Source: Saccoglossus kowalevskii (Eukaryota; Hemichordata; Enteropneusta; Harrimaniidae). From it: DNA of 64,000 bases. This document shows positions 53,656 to 64,000 of the stretch, piece by piece. The position numbers were made by a program, and so were the translations under genes. The notes beneath the pieces were generated by a model. It was not told the origin of the DNA. It was given only the letters and a program-made list of their open reading frames with translations, and did not search any database. The stretch is taken from positions 203,127 to 267,126 of the forward strand of contig NW_003136331.1 in the NCBI RefSeq assembly GCF_000003605.2, in the 5' to 3' direction. Position 1 is the first letter of the stretch; each line of letters opens with the position of its first letter.

Positions 53656-53774
53656 AGCCAAATCGAAGAATGGTGGGAGACTTCTACGAGAAAAGTTAGA
53701 GAAAATTGGACTTAGTTTGCCCGCAGGACGCCGAAAGACGGCCACTGTTACTCTTTTTACCTCGCTAGTAGAAG
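53656..53774 (+). CDS. TFAP2: Transcription factor AP-2 exon 5 (basic DNA-binding region)
   Basis: This 119-nt exon has acceptor TTATTACAG and donor GAAG|GTAAGA. It enters in phase 2 and leaves in phase 1. As far as I recall, vertebrate TFAP2 genes have a 119-nt exon at this place with the same phases. It reads [18 protein letters not shown] then [22 protein letters not shown] and differs from vertebrate AP-2 at only a few positions (for example L for S in GGRSLRE, and F for L in LLTSLVEG). The Lys/Arg-rich stretches form the basic region that contacts DNA. The next exon should start with the rest of the Gly codon and encode EAVHLARDFGY or similar, opening the helix-span-helix dimerisation domain; I did not find it downstream in this window. 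Confidence 0.98.
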
Positions 53775-54466
53775 GTAAGATAAGTTTGAGATTGGGTGGA
53801 TATGCGACTTAATAATGAAAATTCGTGTTGTGATTTGCATATAGTTGTAGATACAGAAAACAGTAGGCAATTAGATGGAGACGGTAAAAATAGGGCTACC
53901 ACGCTGTGAAATCGACAAAATATGAGGAATCTACATGTGAAATGTGCATCTCAATTGCACTTGCAAAGTGAATAAAAGTACGCTACTTTAAATACCTTCT
54001 TCCTCCCTACCGCGACACAATACAGCCACGACTATTTTGCTGAGCGTTTCTCGTGATATTTCCGTAGGCCTATTTCTAGTGATAAAGCAAAAAAAAACTT
54101 GAAATTGCCTGAGGATTGATTTACTGGGCTTATATTATTTATTCTCTCTTATCAAGAAACAGTAATTTCTAACTAAAAACGTTAATACGTCTTGTTATCA
54201 AAATTCTTGATTATTGTCCGCTTCCGGGTAAGACATCAGAGGTGCGCAGTGATAAGTAGGGCGACGGTGATTGTCCAAAGTCACAGCTGAAGCTTCTCTG
54301 CTCACGGGCAAAATGGAAGAAAAAATCTATATATTAAACGCGGTCTTCAAAAACTTTTGATCGCGATCGACAGATCTATTAGATTACATACAGATTGACT
54401 TTAAAGAGTTTTTTTCACCAACCTAAGGGCTGAGGCCTAAACGACTAATTCGTATTAGTCACGTGT

Positions 54467-54516
54467 NNNNNNNNNNNNNNNNNNNNNNNNNNNNNNNNNN
54501 NNNNNNNNNNNNNNNN
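54467..54516. other. Assembly gap (50 N)
   Basis: Fifty N, the same size as the gap at 12165-12214, so probably a placeholder. Sequence on the two sides is unrelated and unique. A small exon could be hidden here. Confidence 0.99.
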
Positions 54517-55299
54517 ACCCAAATAGGCGGACAGTTAAAAAATTAATTGAAATGAGATTTCCCCCGCCTTCCCATCCTTGTATCTCTCGGCCTAGCAGGA
54601 ATTGGCACTTACTCAACTCTCAAATGCAATTAATGATTAATAAAAGAGAGCCCAGGAGAAGTCCTTGGGGAAAGACCAGTAGCGTCTTGTACCATCATTT
54701 CGCCTGCATGTGAACCCCAAGCCGAATCTCCGTAGACTTGAATGTGCGTTGGCGATTTCTCAAATGTAACATGCTGACAGTTGTCCTTCCGAAAAGAAAA
54801 AAAGACAGTATGTGAATGGAAATGAAATGATGCTATCGCCTACAAACGTAAATGTCTGATTGCTTAAAGTCACTAAATTACAATGTAAAATTACACCTCC
54901 ATTGTGCCGCACAGTTTGCTACAATTACTCGCCATAGGGTCAGCTACATTGTAGCGAAATGAACTCCCCTAGTGAGCCATCCTACCAAACATACAACGTC
55001 GTCTATTTCATATGACTTCAAACCAAACATTGTCACAGCGTTCATCTGTCACGGCATTGTCTAACGCCGTTGGCTGTCTTTTATTTCATCATAATTGCAC
55101 TCTACTTTCCGCACTCCATATGCTACCCTGAATTCGATACAGTGCCGGGCGATGATAATATTGGAAGTGATATATTGTTTAAAAAAAGGAAACATTTCTT
55201 TAAAATTAAAATACCCCCTTCTATTTCCGGTGTTTATAAACGTAATTTACGCGTGTAATGATCATGTATGATAGGCCACTATTTTCGTCGTTATTGTTG

Positions 55300-55337
55300 A
55301 TGTTGTGTGTGTGTTTGTTTGTTTGTTTGTTTGTTTA
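55300..55337. repeat. (GT)n-(GTTT)n microsatellite
   Basis: A short GT run is followed by six or so GTTT units. Simple sequence. Confidence 0.95.
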
Positions 55338-58300
55338 TCCACAACAAGTCATTTGGTTATGTCCAGCAAGGCACGCACGTGTGATTTACCTCGTTTCTCG
55401 ACACTTGAGGCTAAATTGCACACCTGACGACAACAACTCGAATTACCGTACGTCACTACTTTCATTATGAGTCGCGGCCATTCTCTTCAGGCCCGAACAG
55501 GCTGCCTCCAGCAAATGGCAGCAATATGATGGAATGGCATTGTATTCTAACAACCTTAAATTGACTATGTAAAAAGAGCGATGCAGAGAAATCAAACTTG
55601 TCAATTACGCTGCCGTGATAGCCGGGATCGTATATGGGTGTTCGCACTGTGTGGGCTTCGATCGGCCTAGGGCCATTGATATACCTAAGACAACAGTCCA
55701 ATTACTTCAATCACTAATTTCTCCTTTATTTTAGACATTTCCAGTTAACTTTTAAACGTTTTGATGGTTATCTCACACTTTGGAGTACGTTGTGTGATTT
55801 GTGCACTATTATTTGCCTCCGGCCACAACACCCGGTGTTCTGACTATTGGCAGTAGACCAACGCTGATCAGGTTCGCCTCCACTTATTTACAGGCACGCG
55901 AAGGTGTGCCTCCTATTATACGATGTACGTTTCCAAAATGGCCGTCCTTGAAATCACAATGAACATATGTGCCATTATTTGCCACAAAGTCAAAAGTCAC
56001 ATTTCGAAAACGGCTTTAGCTGTACGTCTCCATTACATAAAATATTTCATAATTTTACAATTGGTACCCCTCACACCGAGACCCGACGGGGACTTTTTTA
56101 TATAATAAATGGTCGCGATATCTAGGAGATGACACGCCGTGTGTACTGTATTAATATATCAGGAGATGAACTCAATATCTGCTCCAGGAAGTGTTGATGT
56201 AAACAGTGTTTTGGCAGGAGAATCGAATGCAAATGGTGTCAGATATTAATAATGTAGACCAGATGCTAGCGGTGGTATTAACACCAAACGCAAACATTTG
56301 TTGATATTAAGAATCTTGGAACATAAGATGCAATTGGTGGCAGATACTACCAGGATTTGTACACCGCAAGTAGATATTAAGAGGGTAGGGGGGCTGAACC
56401 TAGTGAGCAGCTGAGAGAGTGGGGCTTGCTCGGTAGTGTTATATAACAATAGAAAGGGGTAGGGTGGATGAATTGAGTACTCTGGCCATCAAGATAATCT
56501 ACAGTACGGCCTTTTCAAACTAAAAGTTGTTTAGTGACCCCCGAAGTCGTTAATCTAACAATTGATGCCAAAGTGTCATTTGACTTGTAAGAATACGAAA
56601 CGATCAGTTTGTACCCATTGAGATATACGCCATTGTAGGTATATATACCATATCCCTTGAGATGGACGCATTGCTATTCAGCTGGCGTCCTGGCATCAAC
56701 TCGGCATCTGTTTCGCTTGCTGTTTATTTTGTCCGACCGTCGTCACGCTCCAACCTCCTCCACATACTGAGTTGCCAACGCACATATTTCACATCCCCCT
56801 TCCTCATCGTCATATGACCTCTACAGTGTAGTCGAAATTTCCTGATTGTTTTTCGTCGTAAAATGTTGGTCAACTTAAAGGCGTAAATTGTAGTTTTCTT
56901 AAGTTGGAATTTATGCAAACTTTTCAAAAGTTGACAGACTATGGAGGCAACTGATGGCCAATTTATCTTTACTTTTTTGTCATGATTGTTGATTTACGAT
57001 TTGCTATCCTGGTAATTTATTATTTTCAAGTAGTGCCTTGTAACCTTTGACCTTCGCCTGTTCTTTAACAGTTTCACCTCCATTGTTGCCGTACCTATTG
57101 AAAGAAAGTGTAAACAAACTTAAATTAAAAAAGGCCAGTTGTGTAGTAGACGAAATGTGAAAGCTGGCAGCATCATTATATGTCATCAAAGTTGCTTGGT
57201 AAACTAATCAAGTCGTGTCACAATGAAGCAAATACATCTTCAATTGGCGAATCAAGTCGTTGTACTTATTTGTATGCCCCCAAGCTAGCTATTGCCCCGT
57301 CCGGTAAAATGGTGCCCTTGCCCCAGCCTCCAAGGGGCAACACGACTGATATATATCGGGGAGGGGTATTCAATTTTCAGGGGGGGATTCGGACCTAAAA
57401 TGGACTTTTTCATTAACAGTGTTCGTTGCGTAGATATACGGGTAGAAGTTTTAGTGTTGTCTCGTATATGAATTATTATCCCCAAGTAACTTAAGTACCG
57501 CTAAATCAACACCGCCTAACTAACCCGAGAATTAGATAAACCGCCATTGAACTAGACGAGAGTTGTGCAAATTGAGGGCGTTGGTCTTAAAAAAAGATTG
57601 CTATTCTGACTCCACTACGTGTTCCTTAATCGATTGAGAGAGAGAAAAAACTTATAAATGCGAAAAGCACATCTTTGGCCCTGCAGCAGTGACATTATAC
57701 TGATTGCTTCGCACTAGCGTGCAGTTTGATTAGACACATTTCATCCACACGATGATATCGTCCGGGTCTCGCGAGAATCACGCCTTTTACTCTTTTTAAT
57801 AGCGTCATATGGTTCCAAGTGATCGCTGCAATAGTAATGAATTTTCAAATAAACAAACATGTCTACTTCACTATCAACACCAAAAACATCGTGGCAAAGT
57901 TTCACATATGGAAAAGACAAACATTTGCATCATGATGATTTCCACAATTCACCCCGGGCGTTCTGCGGTAGAGGGCTTCTTTAAGTTCCTCCCTTTCACC
58001 GTATTTTGATCGTCGCTTTGTATTTCCACCCGGAATACCATTTTCAGTGAATGTAGAGATTTACTAATGTTGGTTCATATTAGCAAGTAATACGATGACT
58101 GTAGAAAGATTCAGACCGGGCCAGTATAACAAACAAAGCCGCACTGAATTGTGGATAGATACAATGTGATTAGTTGTCAAAACCTATGGAGCAAACTGCA
58201 TTCGCAGGAAATGAATGTGGACAGGTTGATGAGACACCAATTTATTCTCTGCTTCTCTTTCTCTCTCTCTTTCTCGCTGAACCTGGAATCCGAGTAATGA

Positions 58301-59196
58301 TGATATTGGCTGTTCAGTTTGTACTGCGACTTATTGCTTGATTCGCAAAAAAATCTCACTTTTGACATTAGATCAAATCTGACAGTATTTGGTGTATTTG
58401 CCCCTTGGGTTGAACTAAAATGAAACGCCAAATCGCTCGAAGTATATATAACCCCGCGTGCTGGTCATGGTCTGTTGGAATCTTTTTCAAAAAATCAAAT
58501 GTCGAAATAAACCGCGTTTGTTATTACTTCATAGTGTTACTGCGAACGTACAAACAGTTAAAAAGGCAGTATTTTACTGTGTTTTATTGCAAAGCTGCTT
58601 AGAGCGATAATGCATCAATATGACAGCAATTGGAAGCACACACGACACGATCTAGCCAGATTTATTGCTTCTGACTTAAGAAACAGAAAGTGAATAAAAG
58701 TCCCTATATCTGGAAGGTCGGTTCACTGATTTACTATTTCTACGGTACCTGATGAATTGTCGAATCTATCACACACACAAAAAATACCCTGTTTGTTTTC
58801 CTCGCCGTCTGTGATACATTCAACATGCCGCGGACTGTCGAACAGTACAACTTTCTGAGGTATAATTTGATATTGTCGTTGTATAGTGTGTTGTTGCTAT
58901 GGATATACAAAATAATGAATTTAGGGTTAAAAATTAAATCAACAAACATAATTTCCAAAGTAAGATATTAACTGATAAATGCATTATTAAGCTGTTAGAA
59001 TTTAGATATATTAGTTACATTCCCCGGGGCTTATTTTAACTTTTACTAAATATATCTTTATAAACAGAAAGCTAGTAGCAAAATTAATTTTAAGTGTGTT
59101 AAAACGGATAGAGATTACAAATTATATGTTTACATCCATGAGTAAAATATGAACATACCGTCCGATTCAATTTACTCATTGTCTAGCGCCATAACA

Positions 59197-59211
59197 ATAT
59201 ATATATATATA
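59197..59211. repeat. (AT)n microsatellite
   Basis: About seven AT dinucleotides. Simple sequence. Confidence 0.9.
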
Positions 59212-59500
59212 AGTGTGGGAACAATAAATATATACAACTTCTTAGTTGATACGATTTGTGTCGTTTAAAGGGGTTTATAAAGAAGGCAATATTTCTTTGG
59301 ATATTGATTATTTTTTTTGATTTGTTGACTGGATAATTGATTTATGTAGTCTGATTGTTACTGGTGCACATTATTGTACGTATTTGCATATACAAGCAAT
59401 ATATGTTAGTAAAATGATGGATGGGTTCATTCCAGACTCGCTATAACTAACAAATTATATGGAATCCATCATTTGTTATGAATCCCCGTGCCGCGTTTAT

Positions 59501-59640
59501 CTCTCAGTGCTTACATTGACCGTCTTCCGCCTCGGTATGTGTCGTGCGCTCTCTCAGTGCTTACATTGACCGTCTTCCGCCTCGGTATGTGTCGTGCGCC
59601 CTCTCGTTGTTATATTGTCCGTCTGCTGCCTCGGTGTGTG
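59501..59640. repeat. 50-bp tandem repeat (about 3 units)
   Basis: CTCTCAGTGCTTACATTGAC starts at 59501 and again at 59551 with essentially identical continuation (CGTCTTCCGCCTCGG). A third unit from about 59601 is diverged (TTGTTATATTGTCCGTCTGC). It is locally GC-richer than its flanks. Confidence 0.9.
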
Positions 59641-61089
59641 TATGTTCCATCCCTCGCCGCCTCGGTCCGGTTGATCTCTTCCCTCCCTCGTCATTAAACC
59701 TGGATTTGTCGTCATTATATCGGGGTATGTCGTCATTATATTACCCAGATATCCAAATAGTCCAATTCCGTTATTGGGACCATTTATTTTGACTTAAATA
59801 CAATCTTTTCTTTTTTTCGTTTTTTTTCAAAATGAAAACAAATTTTTCTCTGGATTGTTAATCCAATTACATTGCAAAAAACGGGGTGAACACGAAAAAA
59901 ATAATCGCGACAACTCTTTATACAACGCGAACATAGCGAACAATTTTGTATTTTAGCCATTGGTATCTTTTTTTCTACAAGACAATAAGACGTGTTATTG
60001 AGCAGTGCTGCGTCTATGTTTGGTGTTTAATGGCCGCCTTTTTCACTACATTGGTTTTCACGTGGGTTAGTAACTGGACTCGTTCGCCGCTCGTCATTCG
60101 AATATTTCGCACCTTCAAATTTGTTTTTCATCGACCTGTTTGTACCAATATAAAGCTGTTTCGACCGTATTATCTTCAATAATAAATGTGTATTTCCAGC
60201 GATCTCGTATACTGCCCGGCCCGCGCCCAAAATTGATTTGTCAGTAATAATGCCCGCCGTCATATTGGTGCGCGTGCATCGTTCTGCCTTCATTCGACTT
60301 GCTCTGTGTCACTTCTGCAAGAGTCTCATACTATTATTTTCTTATGTGCTTTTGTGATGAATTCGATACATTGTGACAATGTCGTGGTTGGAAAACGTGA
60401 AGTGCAGTCGTATTGCCTCGAACGATTCGCGTTGACAAGGTCACGTGGTCTCAGAATGACTAAACAACTCCGTGAACTGTCGCCAGGGTGGATATTTTTC
60501 AACTGTGTTTTCAGTCGATGTCTGTCACAAACTTCGTCGATCATTCGGTTAGTTATTTGATCAGGGCAGCCGTCAAGGAAATCAACCTGTCGACTTATGT
60601 AGTTCAAATCATGAATTTCCACTATACCTCGCACCGTCTCGGAAAGCACCCGGTGTATTTCCTATACAATTCTAGGTTTTTCACGGAACGAAATTGACAT
60701 CCACTTCCACAGAAGCAATAAACATACTGACGACACTTTAAAAGAATAATCAAACCTCCACTGAAACAGAATTTTAATTAAACATTGGTTGTCATAGATA
60801 CCATAGTCTTGCGCGTGTCCATAATTCAATCATATTTACTGCTTTTTATTTACTTTTTGTCCAAAAATTCGAACGGAAAGCAAATCATCGTCAATTTCAA
60901 ATGTTCAGTTCGTTTTAGTGCTTATTGCGTACCGTTATGTAATTTCGTGTTTCCCTATCAAATTCAATCAAATATGTGAGATTCGAATAAATGATTTTCA
61001 TATTACTCCAAATAAATTAGGGTCACGAAATAAAAGCCATCACTGAACAGTGATGATATGTATAACATAAACACCGAATAATGAAATGC

Positions 61090-61350
61090 GACTGTCTGTC
61101 TGTCCTGTACGTTATCTGGTGAGTTCCGTCCGTGAATACAGGTGCCCGGAGTATGGAGAACGGAACGGCGAGACTCGTCTCCGTATCATTGTTTAAGCCT
61201 TAGAGGCGGACATAACACGACTGCCTGTCTGTCCTGTACGTTATCTGGTGAGTTCCGTCCGTGAATACAGGTGCCCGGAGTATGGAAAACGGAACGGCGA
61301 GACTCGCCTCGGTATCATTGTTTAAGCCTTAGAGGGGACATAACACGACT
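61090..61350. repeat. 129-bp tandem duplication
   Basis: GACTGTCTGTCTGTCCTGTA at 61090 recurs at 61219 (GACTGCCTG...), and the full 129 bp between repeats with only a few substitutions. The shared content includes GTGAGTTCCGTCCGTG, GGTGCCCGGAGTATGG and GTTTAAGCCTTAGAGG. A third copy starts at about 61348 (GACTGCC) but diverges within about 10 bp. No protein signal is seen. Confidence 0.95.
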
Positions 61351-64000
61351 GCCAGTCGGTGTACGCCACATGAAAGGCAGTAAAATAAAATTCTCTGATG
61401 TGGCACCTTAGTTTATGGAACCCCAGTCCCCGCCTCGATCATGACTAGTGGACGTTTAATCGACGGGGATCATGGCATTTCACGGAGTCACTGTGGAGGA
61501 ATACTATTTACCAGTGCAGACATTGTCTGCTGTGCAAGAGCCATGTGAATCACTACGGCATATCATAGGCAATCCCCCCAAAAAACAATGCTTTCTATTT
61601 GCCAATATTTGTGACCAGAGGGTGTTGAAAGACCGAAAACCAATACACCTACGCTTCCAAGGGTGTAACTGCATGAAATAGTCATTACTAGGCATAACTT
61701 TGATTGTGCTTCCAATAAATCACTTTGTATGGTCTCAAAAGAAACCCATTTTCTCTAGGACTGCTGACTTGTAAATTGGGTTGTTCACGAACTGTGATAA
61801 ATGACCAATGCTCTGTGTTTTTCAGTAGTTCGCCTATCGCTGCCTGCTATACGCCTTATCGGTGTCTTGTTTCTATAAGCAGTCGCAGCTCCCATTCACC
61901 AGCAATCATCCGCACGTCGGTGCCGCATCGACAATGCCCCCTCCCCCTGACTCGGCGCACCGTCCATACGGATGACGGATTCGCCACCAGCAGCCTCGCC
62001 AGCTGACCTCCTTTACGCAACATTACTTTTCCAAACATCGTAGTCAATGGGTAATTTTGGAAGTGCCTACAAGTAAACTGTTTGGAGAGGCCAGTCATTA
62101 TGAGGTATGAATAGAATGAACGCACTCGAATCAACCCATCCGGTAGTGAATACAATTGTTGGTCAAGACTGTCTTTTTCAGCTGCCCATACTTAATCACA
62201 AAATAATTGTACGGACAACAATAGAGTAGACAACGTTGAAACCATCATCCACACTACACTGACATCTATACTACAATCCCGCCTCATAGAACGTTACTCC
62301 AATCAACATCGGTAACTATCGGCCCATTTAATATCTAAAACATCGGCAAAGTAATTCGCGTGTATGAATAGGAGTGGGATATACTGGGAGGAACGTTTAT
62401 TCGTAGCTATCAGTTTTACTATTATATCGGAACAAGTCACTGCGTCATGGTTTCTCTTTGTTCTGTGGACCATCTGTTTTGGTTTGCTAAATCTGGAACC
62501 CTTCCCATACAGAATGTAACATGCAAGCACTCAGCCATCGTGAAAGAAATCGACGTGTTCTTTTTTTTAAATGTCTACTTTTATGCTAATTTCCTCTCAT
62601 TGCGTATTTTGGCTGTGTGGAGCACAGCATATCTACTATGACGGATTGCCATGATCGCGCCGAGCATTTCGACTATTATACTAGTTGTAATTGCCCCAGT
62701 GAGGCCATCAATGCGCTACCCCTGACGTGCCAATCGAACTTTTAGTGCAGTAATTCCTGGTGATTACTGTAAGTGAGCAAGTTAGGAGCTAAGTGGGCAA
62801 TACTAGCGCCGTTTTAGCTGTGTTGGCTCGTTACTGCTAGTTACAGTCATACATCACCTGAAATCAACTCCAGCCGATATCACAAGTTATACAAATACAT
62901 ATTAAATTCAAAAATACTACACTAGTGGAGATTTTTTTTTAATTTTAAGACAAGAGTGACCCCCTATGGCTATATTGTAGCTGACTGGATGGGTAGAAGC
63001 ACGCCCTCGGCGACGGAGAATGACTACAACACCAAAATACCCGTAATTAGATAAAAAAAAATACTAATTAGATTGTGGTCGTCGAAAACAAACCTGTCCA
63101 CAAACTACCCCGAAATGAGTTATAATTCCCCATGTTGCATCAACTGCAGACCGGGACAAAACGTGACCATGGCACACAATTCATCGCAGTATATTACTAA
63201 GGAGTGTACTTAATATAGCATAAAATATGGTGATGTACTTAAAGCAAAATGACTACATTAAACAGCAGGCTAAGATATACAGATGTTACATATTGCTAAA
63301 GGTCAGCGATATTTCATCGAAGTTATTATTTGTTGTCTCAATTTACATTAGAAACATGATTAATGGCGCAGAAGCTACAAGAATCTAAAACGCTACCCAC
63401 CAAAAAAAAAGCAGTTTAGACATTGCTTCAATAATTGCTATGGAAACGAGTTGCTTTTACCACGAAGGCTTGAATGGGTATTTGATTATGCAACCAGCCG
63501 GTTGTCTATACGGTTCGTTATCACCGCTTTTCTTCTACATTTTTCCCACAATATAACACAACATTGCCATTTGAAGCCAAGCTACCCATTAAAATTAAGC
63601 GCAAATATGTTCGTATACTGGTCGGTAATGCTGACCCAATCAGAGATATGGTTTGAACTTTGACATGCGCGTATTGATCGGACACGGGGACAGGTTGCTC
63701 TTCCCACGACTCTAATCACCGCTTACTGATGTTTCGCGAGATGTGTCTCTTTACTTTAAAATAATGTCGTATTTTTACTTTTAAAAAATATCCACTAATA
63801 AAAACCAAAGCGTGCCCCTTTTTTCAGACATTGTAATTATTGTTTACACAAAAACAACGCTTAAAATTGTCTTTACTCCTCCAAACAAATGGCAAATATC
63901 TGGCTTATTTATTCAGAAATTTACATTTACTGTGTAGTGCACCGTCTTTGAAGTAAAATTTGTTATAATTTACACTAAAATGCCATCTTTCTTTAGTACT

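Larger units (their letters stand above)
53775..64000 (+). other. Probable AP-2 intron 5, continuing past the window
   Basis: This is unique A+T-rich DNA from GTAAGA onward. I looked for the helix-span-helix exons of AP-2 and for other genes and recognised none. Open frames reach only about 107 codons (minus strand, 60326-60649). Content includes a 50-N gap, TTTG and TA simple repeats, a 50-bp short tandem at 59.5 kb, a 129-bp tandem duplication at 61.1 kb, and weakly repetitive stretches near 56.2-56.4 kb. The missing exons most likely lie beyond 64000, though the gap could conceal one. Confidence 0.65.

Noticed and set aside
60326-60649. 107-codon minus-strand open frame
   Set aside because: Chance length, no recognised family, and overlapped by equally long frames on the other strand.
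61856-62155. 99-codon minus-strand frame with an Arg-rich stretch
   Set aside because: No family recognised, overlapped by a similar frame on the + strand, and the length is within chance.

Overview
This window is nuclear DNA from an animal, most likely an invertebrate bilaterian. The evidence is a gene split by long GT-AG introns (about 7.8, 14.1 and 15.0 kb), roughly 60% A+T non-coding DNA, and very large minisatellites. The species cannot be named from the sequence. The only protein-coding gene I can support is an AP-2 transcription factor (TFAP2) on the + strand. It is represented by four consecutive exons at 15954-16442, 24260-24320, 38420-38624 and 53656-53774. They join in compatible phases (0, 1, 2, 1) and encode the transactivation region with its PPxY motif and the first, basic part of the DNA-binding domain. 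The first coding exon and the exons for the helix-span-helix dimerisation half are not seen. They probably lie outside the window or, less likely, in an assembly gap.

Layout. 1-12164 is a 39-bp tandem repeat array of about 310 units. It runs off the left edge and stops at a 50-N gap (12165-12214). Its long open frames are a by-product of a stop-free period divisible by three. 12215-15953 is unique sequence upstream of the second AP-2 exon, with a candidate TA-flanked MITE and a candidate solo LTR. 15954-53774 is the body of the AP-2 gene, and its introns carry further minisatellites: 29 bp (32.25-36.03 kb, about 130 units in two sequence subtypes), 85 bp (40.0-40.85 kb), 33/36 bp (43.45-43.75 kb) and 51 bp (49.7-50.0 kb). 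53775-64000 is probably intron 5, with a second 50-N gap, a 129-bp tandem duplication and a short 50-bp tandem.

No second gene, RNA gene, CRISPR array or autonomous transposon could be supported. The unusual content is the tandem-repeat biology: an array of at least 12 kb with internal block duplications, and a second array that switches subtype across a 311-bp tandem duplication. All motif calls were made by eye, with no database search.
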